From positions 1 through 57,492 of the forward strand of contig JAJZEB010000007.1 of NCBI GenBank assembly GCA_021805805.1: a stretch of DNA of 57,492 nucleotides. The letters are read 5' to 3'. Source of the DNA: Pseudomonadota bacterium. GTDB lineage: Bacteria; Pseudomonadota; Gammaproteobacteria; Burkholderiales; Burkholderiaceae_C. Both the position numbers and the translations under genes were made by a program. This document shows, piece after piece, positions 27,401 to 36,573 of this stretch (position 1 is the first letter of the stretch; the number at the start of each line of letters is the position of its first letter). The notes under the pieces were generated by a model. The model saw only the letters and a list, made by a program, of their open reading frames with translations, was not told the DNA's origin and made no database searches.

Positions 27401-30053
27401 GCAGCTGCGCGCCGCCGAGGCGCCCGGCGCGTATCTGGCGCAGGCCATGCGGCGTGGGCGAGAAGGCTTCATCGCGATCCGCCACGCGCGCGAGCACAAC
27501 CTGCGCAACATCGACGTCGACCTGCCGCGCGGCGGCATGACGGTGATCACCGGGGTGTCGGGCTCGGGCAAGAGCTCGCTGGCGTTCGACGTGTTGTTCA
27601 GCGAAGGTCAGCGTCGCTACCTGGAATCGATCAACGCGTATGCGCGGCAGTTCGTGCAGCCTCCGCCGCGGCCCGACGTCGATGCCATTTTCGGCATCCC
27701 GCCGACCGTGGCGATCGCGCAGCGCACCAGCCGGGGCGGACGCAAGAGCACCGTGGGCACGTTGACCGAGACGCAGCCGTACATGCGGCTGGCGTTCGCC
27801 AAGCTCGGCGTCCAGTACTGCCCGGACTGCGCCGTGGCGATCGCGCCGCAGACCGAACAGGCGATCGTCGCCCAGCTGCTGCGCGATCTGCGGGGCAGCG
27901 CCATCGGCGTGCTGGCGCCGCTGGTCGTGCAGCGCAAGGGCGTCTACACCGAGCTGGCGCAGTGGGCGGCCAAGCGCGGGCACAGCCACCTGTGGGTCGA
28001 CGGCGTGTTCCTGCCCACCGAGCCGTGGCCGCGGCCGGACCGCTTCCGCGAGCACGACATCTCGCTGCCGCTGGGCGAGCTCGATGTCGAACCGGAGAAC
28101 GAGCCCCGGCTGCGCGCGCTGGTGCACGAGGCAGTGCAGCTCGGCAAGGGCGTTGTGCAGGTGATCGCACCGCTGGACCGGTTGCGCCGCGCGATGGCCG
28201 CAGGCGACGTCATCGGCGCGCACGCCGGGCTGCAGCTGCGCACCTTCAGCACGCGGCGCGCATGCCCGAGCTGTGCGCGCAGCTTTCCCGAGCTCGATCC
28301 GCGCCAGTTTTCCTACAACTCGCCGGCCGGCTGGTGCCCGAGCTGCTACGGCACCGGCGTGCGCCTGCCCGGGTTCGACGCCACGCAAAGCGGCGAGGAG
28401 GGCAGCTGGCGCGAGCTCGAAGACGCCGCGGCGTGCGCGGCATGCGACGGCGCGCGACTCAATCCGGTGTCGCGGGCGGTGCGCTTGCACGGACACACGA
28501 TCAGCGAGCTGTCGGCGCTGGCGGTCGACGATGCACGTGCGTGGTTCGCCGCGCTGAAGCTCGATGCGCGCGAACAACGGATCGGCCAGGATCTGGTCGG
28601 CGAAGTCGTGCAGCGGCTGCAATTCCTGCAGCGGGTCGGACTCGGCTACCTGGGTCTGGACCGCGCCGCGCCGACCCTGTCGGGCGGTGAAGCGCAGCGC
28701 ATCCGGCTGGCGGCTCAACTCGGCAGCAACCTGCGCGGCGTGGTCTACGTGCTCGACGAGCCGACCATCGGCCTGCACCCGCGCGACAACCGGCGCCTGC
28801 TCGACGCGCTCGACGTGCTGCGCGCGCGCGGCAGCACCCTGGTCGTGGTCGAGCACGACGAGGACACCATCCGTCGCGCCGACACCATACTGGACATCGG
28901 CCCGGGCGCAGGCAGCGAAGGCGGGCGCGTGGTGGCGATGGGCGACCTGGAGGAGCTGATGCGGCATCCGGATTCGCTGACCGCGCGCTATCTGCGTGAA
29001 CCGTTGCGCCATCCGTTGCTGCCCAGGCCACAGACCGACTCCACGACGCCGGCGCTGGAGCTGCGCGGCGCGTGCCTGCACAATCTGCGCGACGTCGACG
29101 TGCGCATTCCGCGTGCGCGGCTCAGCGTGGTCACCGGGGTGTCCGGCTCGGGCAAGTCCAGTCTGGCGCGCGGCGTGCTGCTGGCCAGCGCGCGCGCGCT
29201 GCTGGGCGCAGAGGGCGCGCCGCGCGGCTGCCGCGCGCTGCTCGGGCTCGACGGCATCGAGCGCGTGCTCGAAGTCGACCAGGCGCCGATCGGCAAGACC
29301 TCGCGCTCGTGTCCGGCGACCTACGTGGGGATCTGGGACGACATCCGCAAGCTGCTCGCGGACACGCTGGAGGCGAGGATGCGCGGCTGGGCAGCCGGGC
29401 GCTTTTCATTCAACACCGGCGCCGGGCGCTGCCCCAGTTGCGAAGGCCAGGGCGCGGTCCGCGTGGAAATGAATTTCCTGCCCGACGTGGTGCAGCCTTG
29501 CGACGATTGCGGCGGCCTGCGCTTCAACGCGCAGACCCTGGAGGTGCGGCTGCGCGGCCTGTCGGCCGGCGACATCCTCAACCTCAGCGTCGACTCGGCA
29601 CTGGAGTTCTTCGGCGCGCATCCGCGCATCATCCGCGCGTTGCGGTTGCTGCACGAAGTCGGGCTGGGCTATCTGCGGCTCGGGCAACCCAGCCCTCAGC
29701 TCTCGGGCGGCGAAGCGCAGCGGTTGAAGCTCGTCACCGAGCTGGCCAGCGCCGCAGCGCGTCCGACCCTGTACGTGCTCGACGAGCCGACCGTCGGGCT
29801 GCACATGGCCGACGTCGACAAGCTGATCCGGGTTCTGCTGCGGCTGGCCGACGCCGGGCACACGGTGGTGGTCATCGAGCACAATCTCGACGTGATGGCG
29901 TCTGCCGACTGGATCGTCGACCTCGGTCCCGAAGGCGGCCGCGGCGGCGGAAGCGTGGTGCACGCCGGCCCGCCGGCGCATTTCATCGGCGCCCCGGGGC
30001 ATACCGCGCAGGCGCTGGGTGGATTCCTGCGCGCGCGGCTGGTCGCGCCCTAG
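24444..30053 (+). CDS. uvrA: Double-length UvrA-family ATPase (tandem excinuclease A)
   Basis: This 1869-residue protein equals two UvrA chains in one. It carries four ABC cassettes: Walker A sites near residues 40 (GVSGSGKSS), 661 (GVSGCGKST), 1034 (GVSGSGKSS) and 1562 (GVSGSGKSS). LSGGE signatures lie near 502, 855, 1411 and 1752. Several CxxC zinc modules occur in both halves ([51 protein letters not shown]). The first half has the spacing of normal UvrA. In the second half the first cassette is about 80 residues shorter between Walker A and signature, consistent with loss of part of the insertion or UvrB-binding region. Normal UvrA is about 940 residues and works as a dimer. The reading frame is continuous, with no frameshift. 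It could be the main UvrA or a paralog; the window cannot decide. Confidence 0.9.
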   Translation: MSASVPQPPADATIRVVGARQNNLKNLDLDIPLGRLVVVTGVSGSGKSSLAFDTVYAEGQRRYVETFSPYARQFLDRMDRPQVDRIDGILPAIAIDQTNPVRTSRSTVGTMTELADHLKLLYARSAALYCRRCAAEVRRDTPASIAADLRRRADAAGDPRLVLSFPLPLPDGLTEDSVLQGLAAQGYTRVHARAPGVLHVVQDRLRAAAVDDTRLLDALEAALRLGQGRVAVWPQIEAAAPWRYSSGLHCAECDLTYRNPGPGLFSFNSPLGACDTCRGFGRTLGVDWGLVVPDAAKSLRGGAVKPWQSASFRDAQRDLERHAAAAAVRLDVPWAELSEAERTWVIEGDPDFSGKWEQQYYGVRRFFDWLETRTYKMHVRVLLSKYRSSSPCPACGGARLKLDGLLWRVGTRHAADAALGARARFAPHGVQWSDAVRDALPGLCLHDVMRLPIESAHGFFLELEHDPGADAATRLLLDEIRARLRYLLDVGLGYLTLDRPSRTLSGGEVQRINLTTALGTSLTQTLFVLDEPSIGLHPRDLHRLGAVLHNLKQAGNSLLVVEHDPQLMLQADHLIELGPGAGEQGGELVFAGTLEALRAASTLTGAYLRGERRVQPDRAPRRLQRDADGGLRAPRLIVEGARAHNLQRLDVEIPLHALVAVTGVSGCGKSTLVGDVLYPALARRLGKSAPEPGAHARLLGAEQIADVVLVDQSALGKTARSNPVSFVGAFDALRRRFAALPEAQRRGYSAGTFSFNTGDGRCPACGGSGFEHVEMQFLSDVYLRCAECDGRRYRAEVLELALEVGGRSLNIADVLELTVSEALRLFAGERDLSAGLRALAAVGLDYLRLGQPTPTLSGGEAQRLKLAAFLVEARRSAGRGAARGSLYLLDEPTTGLHFDDIAKLLRALHELVDAGNSVVLIEHNLDVIAASDWIIDLGPDGGDAGGRLVVAGTPDEVRACEASHTGRALLGWHAQFAAAANDAAAPQLRAAEAPGAYLAQAMRRGREGFIAIRHAREHNLRNIDVDLPRGGMTVITGVSGSGKSSLAFDVLFSEGQRRYLESINAYARQFVQPPPRPDVDAIFGIPPTVAIAQRTSRGGRKSTVGTLTETQPYMRLAFAKLGVQYCPDCAVAIAPQTEQAIVAQLLRDLRGSAIGVLAPLVVQRKGVYTELAQWAAKRGHSHLWVDGVFLPTEPWPRPDRFREHDISLPLGELDVEPENEPRLRALVHEAVQLGKGVVQVIAPLDRLRRAMAAGDVIGAHAGLQLRTFSTRRACPSCARSFPELDPRQFSYNSPAGWCPSCYGTGVRLPGFDATQSGEEGSWRELEDAAACAACDGARLNPVSRAVRLHGHTISELSALAVDDARAWFAALKLDAREQRIGQDLVGEVVQRLQFLQRVGLGYLGLDRAAPTLSGGEAQRIRLAAQLGSNLRGVVYVLDEPTIGLHPRDNRRLLDALDVLRARGSTLVVVEHDEDTIRRADTILDIGPGAGSEGGRVVAMGDLEELMRHPDSLTARYLREPLRHPLLPRPQTDSTTPALELRGACLHNLRDVDVRIPRARLSVVTGVSGSGKSSLARGVLLASARALLGAEGAPRGCRALLGLDGIERVLEVDQAPIGKTSRSCPATYVGIWDDIRKLLADTLEARMRGWAAGRFSFNTGAGRCPSCEGQGAVRVEMNFLPDVVQPCDDCGGLRFNAQTLEVRLRGLSAGDILNLSVDSALEFFGAHPRIIRALRLLHEVGLGYLRLGQPSPQLSGGEAQRLKLVTELASAAARPTLYVLDEPTVGLHMADVDKLIRVLLRLADAGHTVVVIEHNLDVMASADWIVDLGPEGGRGGGSVVHAGPPAHFIGAPGHTAQALGGFLRARLVAP

Positions 30054-30083
30054 TCCACTGCGTCAGCACGCCGGCCGGCCGGA

Positions 30084-31016
30084 TCAAGCGTCGTCGGCGC
30101 CGAGCGCGGCCAGCGCACGCACGCCCGCGTCGGCCGCGCAGCAGTCGATGACCACGCGCTGCGGCATGGCCCGCAGCCACGTCAGTTGCCGCTTGGCCAG
30201 CTGGCGGGTCGCGGCCAGCGCCTGCGCCTCGAAGGTCGGTGCATCGGTGGCGCCGTCGAGATGGGCCCAGGCCTGGCGGTAGCCGACCGCGCGCAATGCC
30301 GGAAGCTGCGGGTGCAGATCGCCGCGCGCACGCAGCGCGCGCACTTCGTCGAGAAAACCTGCGTCCAGCATGGCGCGCAGCCGCTGCGCGATGCGCGCAT
30401 GCAGCACGGCGCGTTCGCGCGGCTCCAGTGCCAGCACGCGCAGCGCAACGCCGTCGCCGTCGCGCGCGCCGAATTGGGCGCTCAACGGCTGCCCGGTCAG
30501 CATCCAGACCTCGAGCGCGCGCTGGATTCGCTGCGCATCGTTCGGCGCGAGGCGTTGCGCAAGCGTCGGATCGACCCGCGCCAGTTCGGCATGCAGCGCG
30601 GGCCAGCCGCGCTGCGCTGCGCGCGCCGCGAGCTCGGCGCGGATCGCCGGGTCGGCGCCCGGCAGCGCGCTCAGTCCCTGTTGCAGCGCGTGCAGGTACA
30701 GCATGGTGCCGCCGACCAGCAGCGGTTCGCGGCCGCGGGCGCGGATCGCGTCGATCAGCGCGCGCGCGTCGGCTGCGAACGCCGCCGCGCTGTACGCGTC
30801 GCGCGGATCGCGCACGTCGATCAGGTGGTGCGGCACCAGCGCGCGCTCGGACTGACTCGGCTTGGCGGTACCGATGTCCATGCCGCGGTACACCAGCGCC
30901 GAATCCATGCTGATGATTTCGATCGGCCGGCGGCGTGCCAGCTCGAGTGCGATTGCGGTCTTGCCGGCCGCTGTGGGGCCGGCGACGACCCAGACCGGGC
31001 GCATCGAAGCGTTCAT
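30084..31016 (-). CDS. miaA: tRNA dimethylallyltransferase
   Basis: MiaA adds a dimethylallyl group to A37 of tRNAs reading UNN codons. It has 310 residues. The P-loop is AGPTAAGKT near residue 13, with the DMA/tRNA-binding motifs [16 protein letters not shown] and HHLIDVRDP, and the later [17 protein letters not shown]. Its start is 6 nt from the mutL stop, so mutL-miaA is an operon as in many proteobacteria. It ends 30 nt from the convergent uvrA stop. The usual downstream hfq-hflX-hflKC genes are absent here. Confidence 0.97.
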   Translation of the reverse strand: MNASMRPVWVVAGPTAAGKTAIALELARRRPIEIISMDSALVYRGMDIGTAKPSQSERALVPHHLIDVRDPRDAYSAAAFAADARALIDAIRARGREPLLVGGTMLYLHALQQGLSALPGADPAIRAELAARAAQRGWPALHAELARVDPTLAQRLAPNDAQRIQRALEVWMLTGQPLSAQFGARDGDGVALRVLALEPRERAVLHARIAQRLRAMLDAGFLDEVRALRARGDLHPQLPALRAVGYRQAWAHLDGATDAPTFEAQALAATRQLAKRQLTWLRAMPQRVVIDCCAADAGVRALAALGADDA

Positions 31017-31022
31017 CGCGTC

Positions 31023-32840
31023 TCAGCGTCCGCGCAGGAACAGCGCGTCGAGTTCGTTCAGGCCGACCTGGCGCCAGGTCGGGCGGCCGTGGTTGCATTG
31101 GTCCGAGCGCTCGGTGGCTTCCATGTCGCGCAGCAGCGCGTTCATCTCGGCCAGGCTCAGCTGGCGGTTCGCACGCACGGCGCCGTGGCAGGCCATGCTC
31201 GCCAGCAGCGCATTGCGCCCCTGCTCGACGCGCGCGCTGCTGCCGTAGGCCGCCAGCTCGGCGAGCACCGCGCGCGTCAGCCGTACCGCATCGCCGCGCG
31301 CGAGCAGGCTCGGCAGCGCGCGCACGACCAGGCTCGCGGGGCCTCCTGCGGCGATGTCCAGGCCCAGGCAGGCGAGGGTGTCGGCGTGCTCGTCGACCGC
31401 TCCGAGCTCGGCCGCGCTGGCCGCGAAGCTCACCGGCAGCAGCAGCGGCTGGCTCGGCAGCGCGCGCGCGTCCCATGCAGCCTTCAGGCGCTCGTAGACG
31501 ATGCGCTCATGCGCAGCGTGCATGTCGACGACGACCAGGCCGTGCGCGTTCTGCGCCAGGATATAGATGCCGTGCAGCTGCGCCAGCGCCTCGCCGAGCG
31601 GCTGGTGGGCCGGGTCGGGATCCGGTTGCGGCCTCGGCGCGGCCTCGGCCGTGGACAGCGGCGCCACAGCCGGCAGCGGCGCCCAGGGCTGCAGGGCGCT
31701 GCGCAGCGGCAGCGTGCCTTGTCGTGGTGGTGCCCACGGCGCGGCCGGCGCGCTTGCGCGTGGCGCCGCAGGCGCAGGCAGCACGCCGTCGGCGTCGGCC
31801 TGCGCCGCGGCACTGTCGGCCGCCGGCGTGCGCGCACCCAGTGCCGGGGCCAGGGTTTGCTGCACCGCGCGGCGCAGCGCCTGGTGCACCGCCTGCGCGT
31901 CGCGGAAGCGCACTTCGCTTTTCGCCGGGTGCACATTGACGTCGACGCGCTCGGGGGGCAGCTCGAGCAGCAGCGCGTACTGCGGCTGCAGCGCGCCGTG
32001 CAGCACGTCGGCGTAGGCCGCGCGCAGCGCATGCGCCAGCACCCGGTCGCGCACCCAGCGCCGGTTGACGAACAGCCATTGGTGCTCGGCGCGCGCGCGC
32101 GCGGCAGACGGTCGCGTGACCAGCCCATGCACGCGCAGCGGCCCGAATTCGGCGCGCAGCGCCAACGCGTCGGCGGCGAAGGCGCGGCCGAGCACGTCGG
32201 CGATCCGGCGCAGCGGTTCGGCAGGCGCGAGCTGCAGCACCTGGCGCCCGTCCTGCCACAGCTGGAACGCGATCCGGGGGTGCGCCAGAGCCGCCCGGCG
32301 CACCATCTCGACGCACCAGCCTGCCTCGGTGGTGGCCGATTTGAGAAACTGGCGCCGGGCCGGAATTTCATGGAACATGCGCCTCACGTCGACCGTGGTG
32401 CCGGGCGCCCCGGCTGCCGGTCGAACTGCATCGAGGCGACCGACTTCGGCGCGGATCGACGCCGCCGCGGCCGCATCGGAGCGCCGGCTGACGATCTCGA
32501 CTTCGGCCACCGCGGCGATCGACGCCAGCGCCTCGCCGCGAAAGCCCAGGCTGCGTGCCTGTTCGAGGTCGTCCAGGCTGGCGATCTTGCTCGTGGCGTG
32601 GCGCGCCAGCGCCAGCGCCAGCTCGTCGGCGGCGATGCCGCTGCCGTCGTCCTCGACCCGGATCAGCTCCAGACCACCTTGTTCGATGTGGATCGTGACG
32701 CGCGAGGCGCCTGAATCGAGGGCGTTGTCGAGCAGCTCGCGCAGCGCCGAGGCAGGGCGCTCGACGACTTCGCCGGCGGCGATCTGCGAAATCAGGGTGT
32801 CGGGCAGCGCGCGAATCGGCGCAGGAGGCTGCTGCTGCAT
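31023..32840 (-). CDS. mutL: DNA mismatch repair protein MutL
   Basis: This GHKL ATPase couples MutS mismatch recognition to strand excision. It has 605 residues from ATG 32840. N-terminal motifs are IAAGEVVERPASALRELLDNALDSGA, VEDDGSGI and SLGFRGEALASIAAVAEVE. The middle carries an Ala/Pro-rich linker (about 330-420), and the C-terminal dimerisation domain ends CHGAVRANRQLSLAEMNALL and CNHGRPTWRQVGLNELDALF. The endonuclease DQHA motif is replaced by VVDMHAAHERIVYE. That resembles the motif of endonuclease-proficient MutL but has Met in place of Gln, so activity is uncertain. Promoter evidence suggests a leaderless mRNA. Confidence 0.97.
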   Translation of the reverse strand: MQQQPPAPIRALPDTLISQIAAGEVVERPASALRELLDNALDSGASRVTIHIEQGGLELIRVEDDGSGIAADELALALARHATSKIASLDDLEQARSLGFRGEALASIAAVAEVEIVSRRSDAAAAASIRAEVGRLDAVRPAAGAPGTTVDVRRMFHEIPARRQFLKSATTEAGWCVEMVRRAALAHPRIAFQLWQDGRQVLQLAPAEPLRRIADVLGRAFAADALALRAEFGPLRVHGLVTRPSAARARAEHQWLFVNRRWVRDRVLAHALRAAYADVLHGALQPQYALLLELPPERVDVNVHPAKSEVRFRDAQAVHQALRRAVQQTLAPALGARTPAADSAAAQADADGVLPAPAAPRASAPAAPWAPPRQGTLPLRSALQPWAPLPAVAPLSTAEAAPRPQPDPDPAHQPLGEALAQLHGIYILAQNAHGLVVVDMHAAHERIVYERLKAAWDARALPSQPLLLPVSFAASAAELGAVDEHADTLACLGLDIAAGGPASLVVRALPSLLARGDAVRLTRAVLAELAAYGSSARVEQGRNALLASMACHGAVRANRQLSLAEMNALLRDMEATERSDQCNHGRPTWRQVGLNELDALFLRGR

Positions 32841-32845
32841 CGCGT

Positions 32846-32855
32846 CAGTATACTG
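32846..32855. promoter_or_regulatory. Symmetric -10 element shared by mutL and dedA
   Basis: CAGTATACTG is a perfect 10-bp palindrome containing TATACT on both strands. On the minus strand the hexamer ends 6 nt before the mutL ATG (leaderless). On the plus strand it lies 29 nt before dedA. No clear -35 was found on either side. Confidence 0.45.
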
Positions 32856-32883
32856 GCGGGTCCTGCGCGCTGCCGCTTCGCCG

Positions 32884-33525
32884 ATGACCCTGCACGACCT
32901 CGTCAACCTGCTGCTGCATTTCGACTCCCAGCTGGCGCATTTCATCCACGCCTACGGGCACTGGGTCTACGCGCTGCTGTTCGCGATCGTGTTCGCCGAA
33001 ACGGGTTTCGTCGTCACCCCGTTCCTGCCCGGCGATTCGATGCTGTTCGTCGTCGGCGCGTTCGCCGCTGCCGGTCAGCTCGACGCGCGCGTCGCGCTGG
33101 GCGCGCTGTGGGCCGGTGCGGCGGCAGGCGACGCGGTGAATTTCCTCATCGGCAGCGCAGTCGGCCACCGGGTGTTCGGCTGGCGACACAGCCGCTGGTT
33201 CAACCGCAACGCATTCGACCGCGCGCACGCGTTCTATCTGCGCCACGGCGGAGCGACCATCGTGGCCGCGCGCTTCATTCCGCTGGTGCGCACGTTCGCG
33301 CCGTTCGTCGCCGGGGTGGCGCAAATGCCGCCGCGCGCGTTCTTCGGCTACAACCTGCTTGGTGCCACGCTGTGGGTCGGAGGCGTCGGCATGGCCGGCT
33401 ACGCCTTCGGCAACGTGCCGTGGGTGCGCGCGAACATGGGCGCAATGACCCTGGGCGTGGTCGCGCTGTCGCTGGCGCCGATCGTGCTCGGCTGGTGGAA
33501 GGCGCGGCGCGCGCGCGCCGCGTGA
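32884..33525 (+). CDS. DedA-family membrane protein
   Basis: DedA/VTT proteins are polytopic inner-membrane proteins. Some members recycle undecaprenyl phosphate or flip phospholipids. This one has 213 residues and about five hydrophobic segments. Family motifs are FAETGFVVTPFLPGDSMLFVVGAFAA near residue 38, a G-x-x-x-G-D stretch (GAAAGDAVNFLIGS), and RFIPLVRTFAPFVAGVAQMPPRAFFGYNLLGA with the conserved Arg and Pro residues. It is divergent from mutL and sits between the mutL-miaA and tsaE-amiC blocks, which are usually contiguous in other proteobacteria. Confidence 0.93.
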   Translation: MTLHDLVNLLLHFDSQLAHFIHAYGHWVYALLFAIVFAETGFVVTPFLPGDSMLFVVGAFAAAGQLDARVALGALWAGAAAGDAVNFLIGSAVGHRVFGWRHSRWFNRNAFDRAHAFYLRHGGATIVAARFIPLVRTFAPFVAGVAQMPPRAFFGYNLLGATLWVGGVGMAGYAFGNVPWVRANMGAMTLGVVALSLAPIVLGWWKARRARAA

Positions 33526-33540
33526 CGCGGGCTGCGCGCG

Positions 33541-34815
33541 TCACGCCAGCGTGCGGTGCCGCGCCAGCGGAGGCCGGGTCGCGAGGTATTCGCGGATGCC
33601 GTCGAAAATCGCGCGTGCGACCTTGACCCGGTAGGCCGGCGTGCGCAAGCGCGCTTCCTCCTCGGGGTTGCTGATGAACGCGGTCTCGACCAGCATCGAC
33701 GGCACGCTCGGCGATTTCAGCACCACGAAGGCCGCCTGCTGCACCTGGTCGGAGTGCAGGTGCGAGAACGCGCCGAGTTCGCGCAGCGTGCGGCTGGCCA
33801 TTTTCAGGCTGGCGTCGATCTGCGCCGAAGTCGACATGTCGACCATCACCTTGGCGACCTGATAGTCGGGGGCGTGGATGTCGATCCCGCCGACGGCGTC
33901 CGCGGCGTTCTCGCGCTGCGCCATCATCCGCGCTTCGACGCTCGAGGCGCCGTGCTCGGACAGGCAGTAGACCGACGCGCCGCGCGCCTGCGGCGTGTAC
34001 CAGCCGTCTGCATGCACCGAGGTGAACAGGTCGGCGTTGGCGCGCTGCGCCTTCTCGACCCGCGTCCATAGCGGGACGAAGAAATCGCTGTCGCGAGTCA
34101 TCAGCACCCGCATGTTCGGCGTGCGCAATGCGAGGTCGCGCAGATGCCGGGCGATCAGCAGCACGATGTCCTTCTCGTGCGTGCCGCCGGGGCCGGTGGC
34201 TCCCGGGTCCTCGCCGCCGTGGCCGGGGTCGAGCGCGAGCAGAATGCTGCGTTCGGGTCGGCGGTCGCGCCGCGGCGCAAGCGCGCTGCGCGGCGATTGA
34301 GCCAGTTCTTCGCCGAGTTCGGCGCGATGCGCGCGCAGCCAGGCGCCGAGGCTGTCGCCTCCGCTGCCGGCGACCGTGGCGCTGTCCGCGGCGTGCACCG
34401 AAGCCGGGTAGAGATCGAACACCATCCGGTTGCGGTACGCGGCGATCGGCGGCAGCGTGAACACATGCGGACGCACCGGTCGCCGCAGGTCGAACACGAT
34501 GCGTACCACGTCGGGCGCGAACTGGGCCACGCGGGCGCCGGCGATGTACGGGTCGTCGGGGCGGATTTTCGCGACCAGCTGCTTGAGCTCGCTGCTGAGC
34601 TGGAGGCCATGCACGTCGACGACCAGCCGATCCGGGTTCGGCACCATGAAATGCGTGGCGGACAGCGCGCCGTCGGACTCGAGCGTGACCCGGGTGTAGT
34701 CAGCCGCCGGCCACACGCGCACCGCGACGATGGTGGCGCCGTGGGCCAATGCCGGTGCGGCCAGCCACAGCAACAGGCTCGACGAGTGGGTCAGGAACTG
34801 GCGACGTGCGGTCAT
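33541..34815 (-). CDS. amiC: N-acetylmuramoyl-L-alanine amidase, AmiC type
   Basis: This periplasmic zinc amidase cleaves septal peptidoglycan during daughter-cell separation. It has 424 residues. The N-terminus (TARRQFLTHSSSLLLWLAAP) carries a plausible twin-arginine signal, matching the known Tat export of AmiC. An AMIN domain (about 28-135) for septal targeting follows, then the Amidase_3 domain with zinc ligands in LDPGHGGEDPGA, the HEKDIVL Glu and SVHADGW, and the catalytic VETAFISNPEEE. No LysM domain is present. tsaE lies 42 nt upstream on the same strand, forming tsaE-amiC. Confidence 0.95.
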   Translation of the reverse strand: MTARRQFLTHSSSLLLWLAAPALAHGATIVAVRVWPAADYTRVTLESDGALSATHFMVPNPDRLVVDVHGLQLSSELKQLVAKIRPDDPYIAGARVAQFAPDVVRIVFDLRRPVRPHVFTLPPIAAYRNRMVFDLYPASVHAADSATVAGSGGDSLGAWLRAHRAELGEELAQSPRSALAPRRDRRPERSILLALDPGHGGEDPGATGPGGTHEKDIVLLIARHLRDLALRTPNMRVLMTRDSDFFVPLWTRVEKAQRANADLFTSVHADGWYTPQARGASVYCLSEHGASSVEARMMAQRENAADAVGGIDIHAPDYQVAKVMVDMSTSAQIDASLKMASRTLRELGAFSHLHSDQVQQAAFVVLKSPSVPSMLVETAFISNPEEEARLRTPAYRVKVARAIFDGIREYLATRPPLARHRTLA

Positions 34816-34857
34816 GGCGCTCTCCTGTGCGCGCGCCGGGCGGACTCCGCGGCGCGG

Positions 34858-35370
34858 TCAGGCCGGGTGCGTCGCCAACCAGTCCAGCAGCGCGGTGCCT
34901 TCCGCGCTGCCGCTGCGCAACTGCACGATGCGGCCTTCGCCGGACGGTACGAGTTCGATGTCCAGATCGGCGCGCCGCAGCAGCGCAGGTGCGCGCTCCG
35001 GCCACTCGACGAGGCACAGGCTGCGTCCGTCCAGCACATCGCGCAGTCCTGCATCATCCCAGTCATCTTCTGACGAAAACCTGTACAGATCAATATGATA
35101 GACCTGTTTTTCGAGATTTTCGTTGAATTGTAGTCGATCGGCCACGCGATAACGCTCGACCAGGGCGTAGCTCGGGCTCTTGATGCGGCCGGTGACGCCA
35201 AGGCCGCGCAGCACGGCGCGCGCCAGCGTGGTCTTGCCGGCGCCGAGGTCGCCGCGCAGGGTGAGCAGCAGCGCGGGCACGCCGCGGGCGCGCAGCGCCT
35301 CGGCCAGCGCGCGGCCGAGCGCTTCGGTGGCCGCGGTATGCGGACAGGGGCGGGACAGCAGGGCGGGCAT
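34858..35370 (-). CDS. tsaE: tRNA threonylcarbamoyladenosine biosynthesis ATPase TsaE
   Basis: TsaE is the ATPase partner of TsaB/TsaD in t6A37 tRNA modification. It has 170 residues. The P-loop GDLGAGKTTLARAVLRGLG is near residue 44, with KSPSYALVERY, the conserved HIDLYRF and LVEWPERAP. A short AT-rich stretch of DNA around 35090-35135 (encoding part of RLQFNENLEKQVYHIDLYRF) contrasts with the GC-rich surroundings but is in frame and matches the family. The start at 35370 lies 21 nt from the divergent queG start. Confidence 0.95.
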   Translation of the reverse strand: MPALLSRPCPHTAATEALGRALAEALRARGVPALLLTLRGDLGAGKTTLARAVLRGLGVTGRIKSPSYALVERYRVADRLQFNENLEKQVYHIDLYRFSSEDDWDDAGLRDVLDGRSLCLVEWPERAPALLRRADLDIELVPSGEGRIVQLRSGSAEGTALLDWLATHPA

Positions 35371-35379
35371 GGGCGCGGG

Positions 35380-35385
35380 TACGAT
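35380..35385 (+). promoter_or_regulatory. -10-like hexamer of queG (leaderless)
   Basis: TACGAT ends 6 nt before the queG ATG at 35392. No ribosome-binding site precedes the ATG, which suggests transcription starts at the start codon. Confidence 0.4.
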
Positions 35386-35391
35386 GCGGCG

Positions 35392-36573
35392 ATGGACGAC
35401 GGGGGACGCTGGGACGAACTGCTGCAGACGCTGCGCGCAGCCGCCGTGGGTCTCGGATTCTCGCAAATCACGGTCAGCGACGTGCGGCTGGATGCCGCCG
35501 AGCCCGGTTTGCAGGCCTGGCTCGACGCCGGCTGGCACGGCGGCATGGACTACATGGCGCGCCACGGCATGCGGCGTGCGCGCCCGAGCGAGCTGCTGCC
35601 GGGAACGCTGCGCGTGATCAGCGCGCGCATGGACTATCTGCCGCGGGCCGACGCGGACTGGCGCGCGCGCGAGTGGGGGCGGCTCGGTGACGCGCAGGCT
35701 GCCGCCGTGTCGCTGTATGCGCGCGGCCGCGACTACCACAAGGTGCTGCGCGCCCGGCTGCAGCGCCTGGCCGGGCTGATCGCCGCGCATGCGCAGCCGC
35801 GGGTGCTGCGCGTATTCACCGATTCGGCGCCGGTGCTCGAGGTGGAGCTGGCCGCGCGCGGCGGCCTGGGCTGGCGCGGCAAGCACACCTTGCTGCTGCG
35901 CCGCGATGCAGGCTCGATGTTCTTCCTCGGCGAGATTTTCGTCGACCTTCCGTTTCCGGTCGACGCGCCGATATCGGCGCATTGCGGTTCGTGCACGCGC
36001 TGCATCGACGTGTGCCCGACACGCGCGATCCTCGCACCTTATCGGCTCGATGCGCGACGCTGCATCTCGTACCTGACGATCGAGCACGCGGGTCCGATCG
36101 ATCCGGCGTTGCGCCCGTTGCTGGGCAATCGCATCTACGGTTGCGACGACTGCCAGCTGGCGTGCCCGTGGAACCGCTACGCGCGCGCCAGCGCGGTGGC
36201 CGACTTCGCCGCGCGCGCCGAATGGGACGAGCCGACGCTGCTGCAGCTCTGGTCGTGGGATGCGGATACCTTCGGTCGGCGCACCGAAGGCAGCCCGATG
36301 CGTCGCATCGGCTACCAGCGCTGGCGGCGCAATCTGGCCGTCGCGCTGGGCAATGCACGGCGCAGGTTGCCGGCGACCGACCGGGCGCAGTCTGCGATCG
36401 ACGCCGGGTTGCGCGCCGCGCTGGGCACCGCCGACGCGCTGGTCGCTGAACACATCGACTGGGCCCTGCGGCAAGAGCCCGGCGCCGCGTCTCAGCCTCC
36501 GACCAGCAGCAGGAACAACGGCAGCGAGACCGCGCCGAGAATGGTCGACAACGACACCACGCCGGCGACGTAA
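35392..36573 (+). CDS. queG: Epoxyqueuosine reductase QueG
   Basis: QueG is the cobalamin- and Fe-S-dependent enzyme performing the last step of queuosine tRNA modification. It has 393 residues. Two ferredoxin-type cluster motifs are visible: CGSCTRCIDVCPT and CDDCQLACPWN, with RRCISYLTIEHAG between. Other family motifs are GWHGGMDYMARH, DSAPVLEVELAARGGLGWRGKHTLLL and GSMFFLGEIF. The normal family end is near EHIDWALRQE. Here about 30 Ser/Thr/Asn-rich residues are added because the frame continues into the convergent AEC transporter gene for 82 nt. Confidence 0.95.
   Translation: MDDGGRWDELLQTLRAAAVGLGFSQITVSDVRLDAAEPGLQAWLDAGWHGGMDYMARHGMRRARPSELLPGTLRVISARMDYLPRADADWRAREWGRLGDAQAAAVSLYARGRDYHKVLRARLQRLAGLIAAHAQPRVLRVFTDSAPVLEVELAARGGLGWRGKHTLLLRRDAGSMFFLGEIFVDLPFPVDAPISAHCGSCTRCIDVCPTRAILAPYRLDARRCISYLTIEHAGPIDPALRPLLGNRIYGCDDCQLACPWNRYARASAVADFAARAEWDEPTLLQLWSWDADTFGRRTEGSPMRRIGYQRWRRNLAVALGNARRRLPATDRAQSAIDAGLRAALGTADALVAEHIDWALRQEPGAASQPPTSSRNNGSETAPRMVDNDTTPAT

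Noticed and set aside
24291-29081. A 1596-codon open frame on the minus strand
   Set aside because: It is fully antisense to the UvrA gene, low in complexity (Arg, Gln, His, Ala), and has no recognisable motif.
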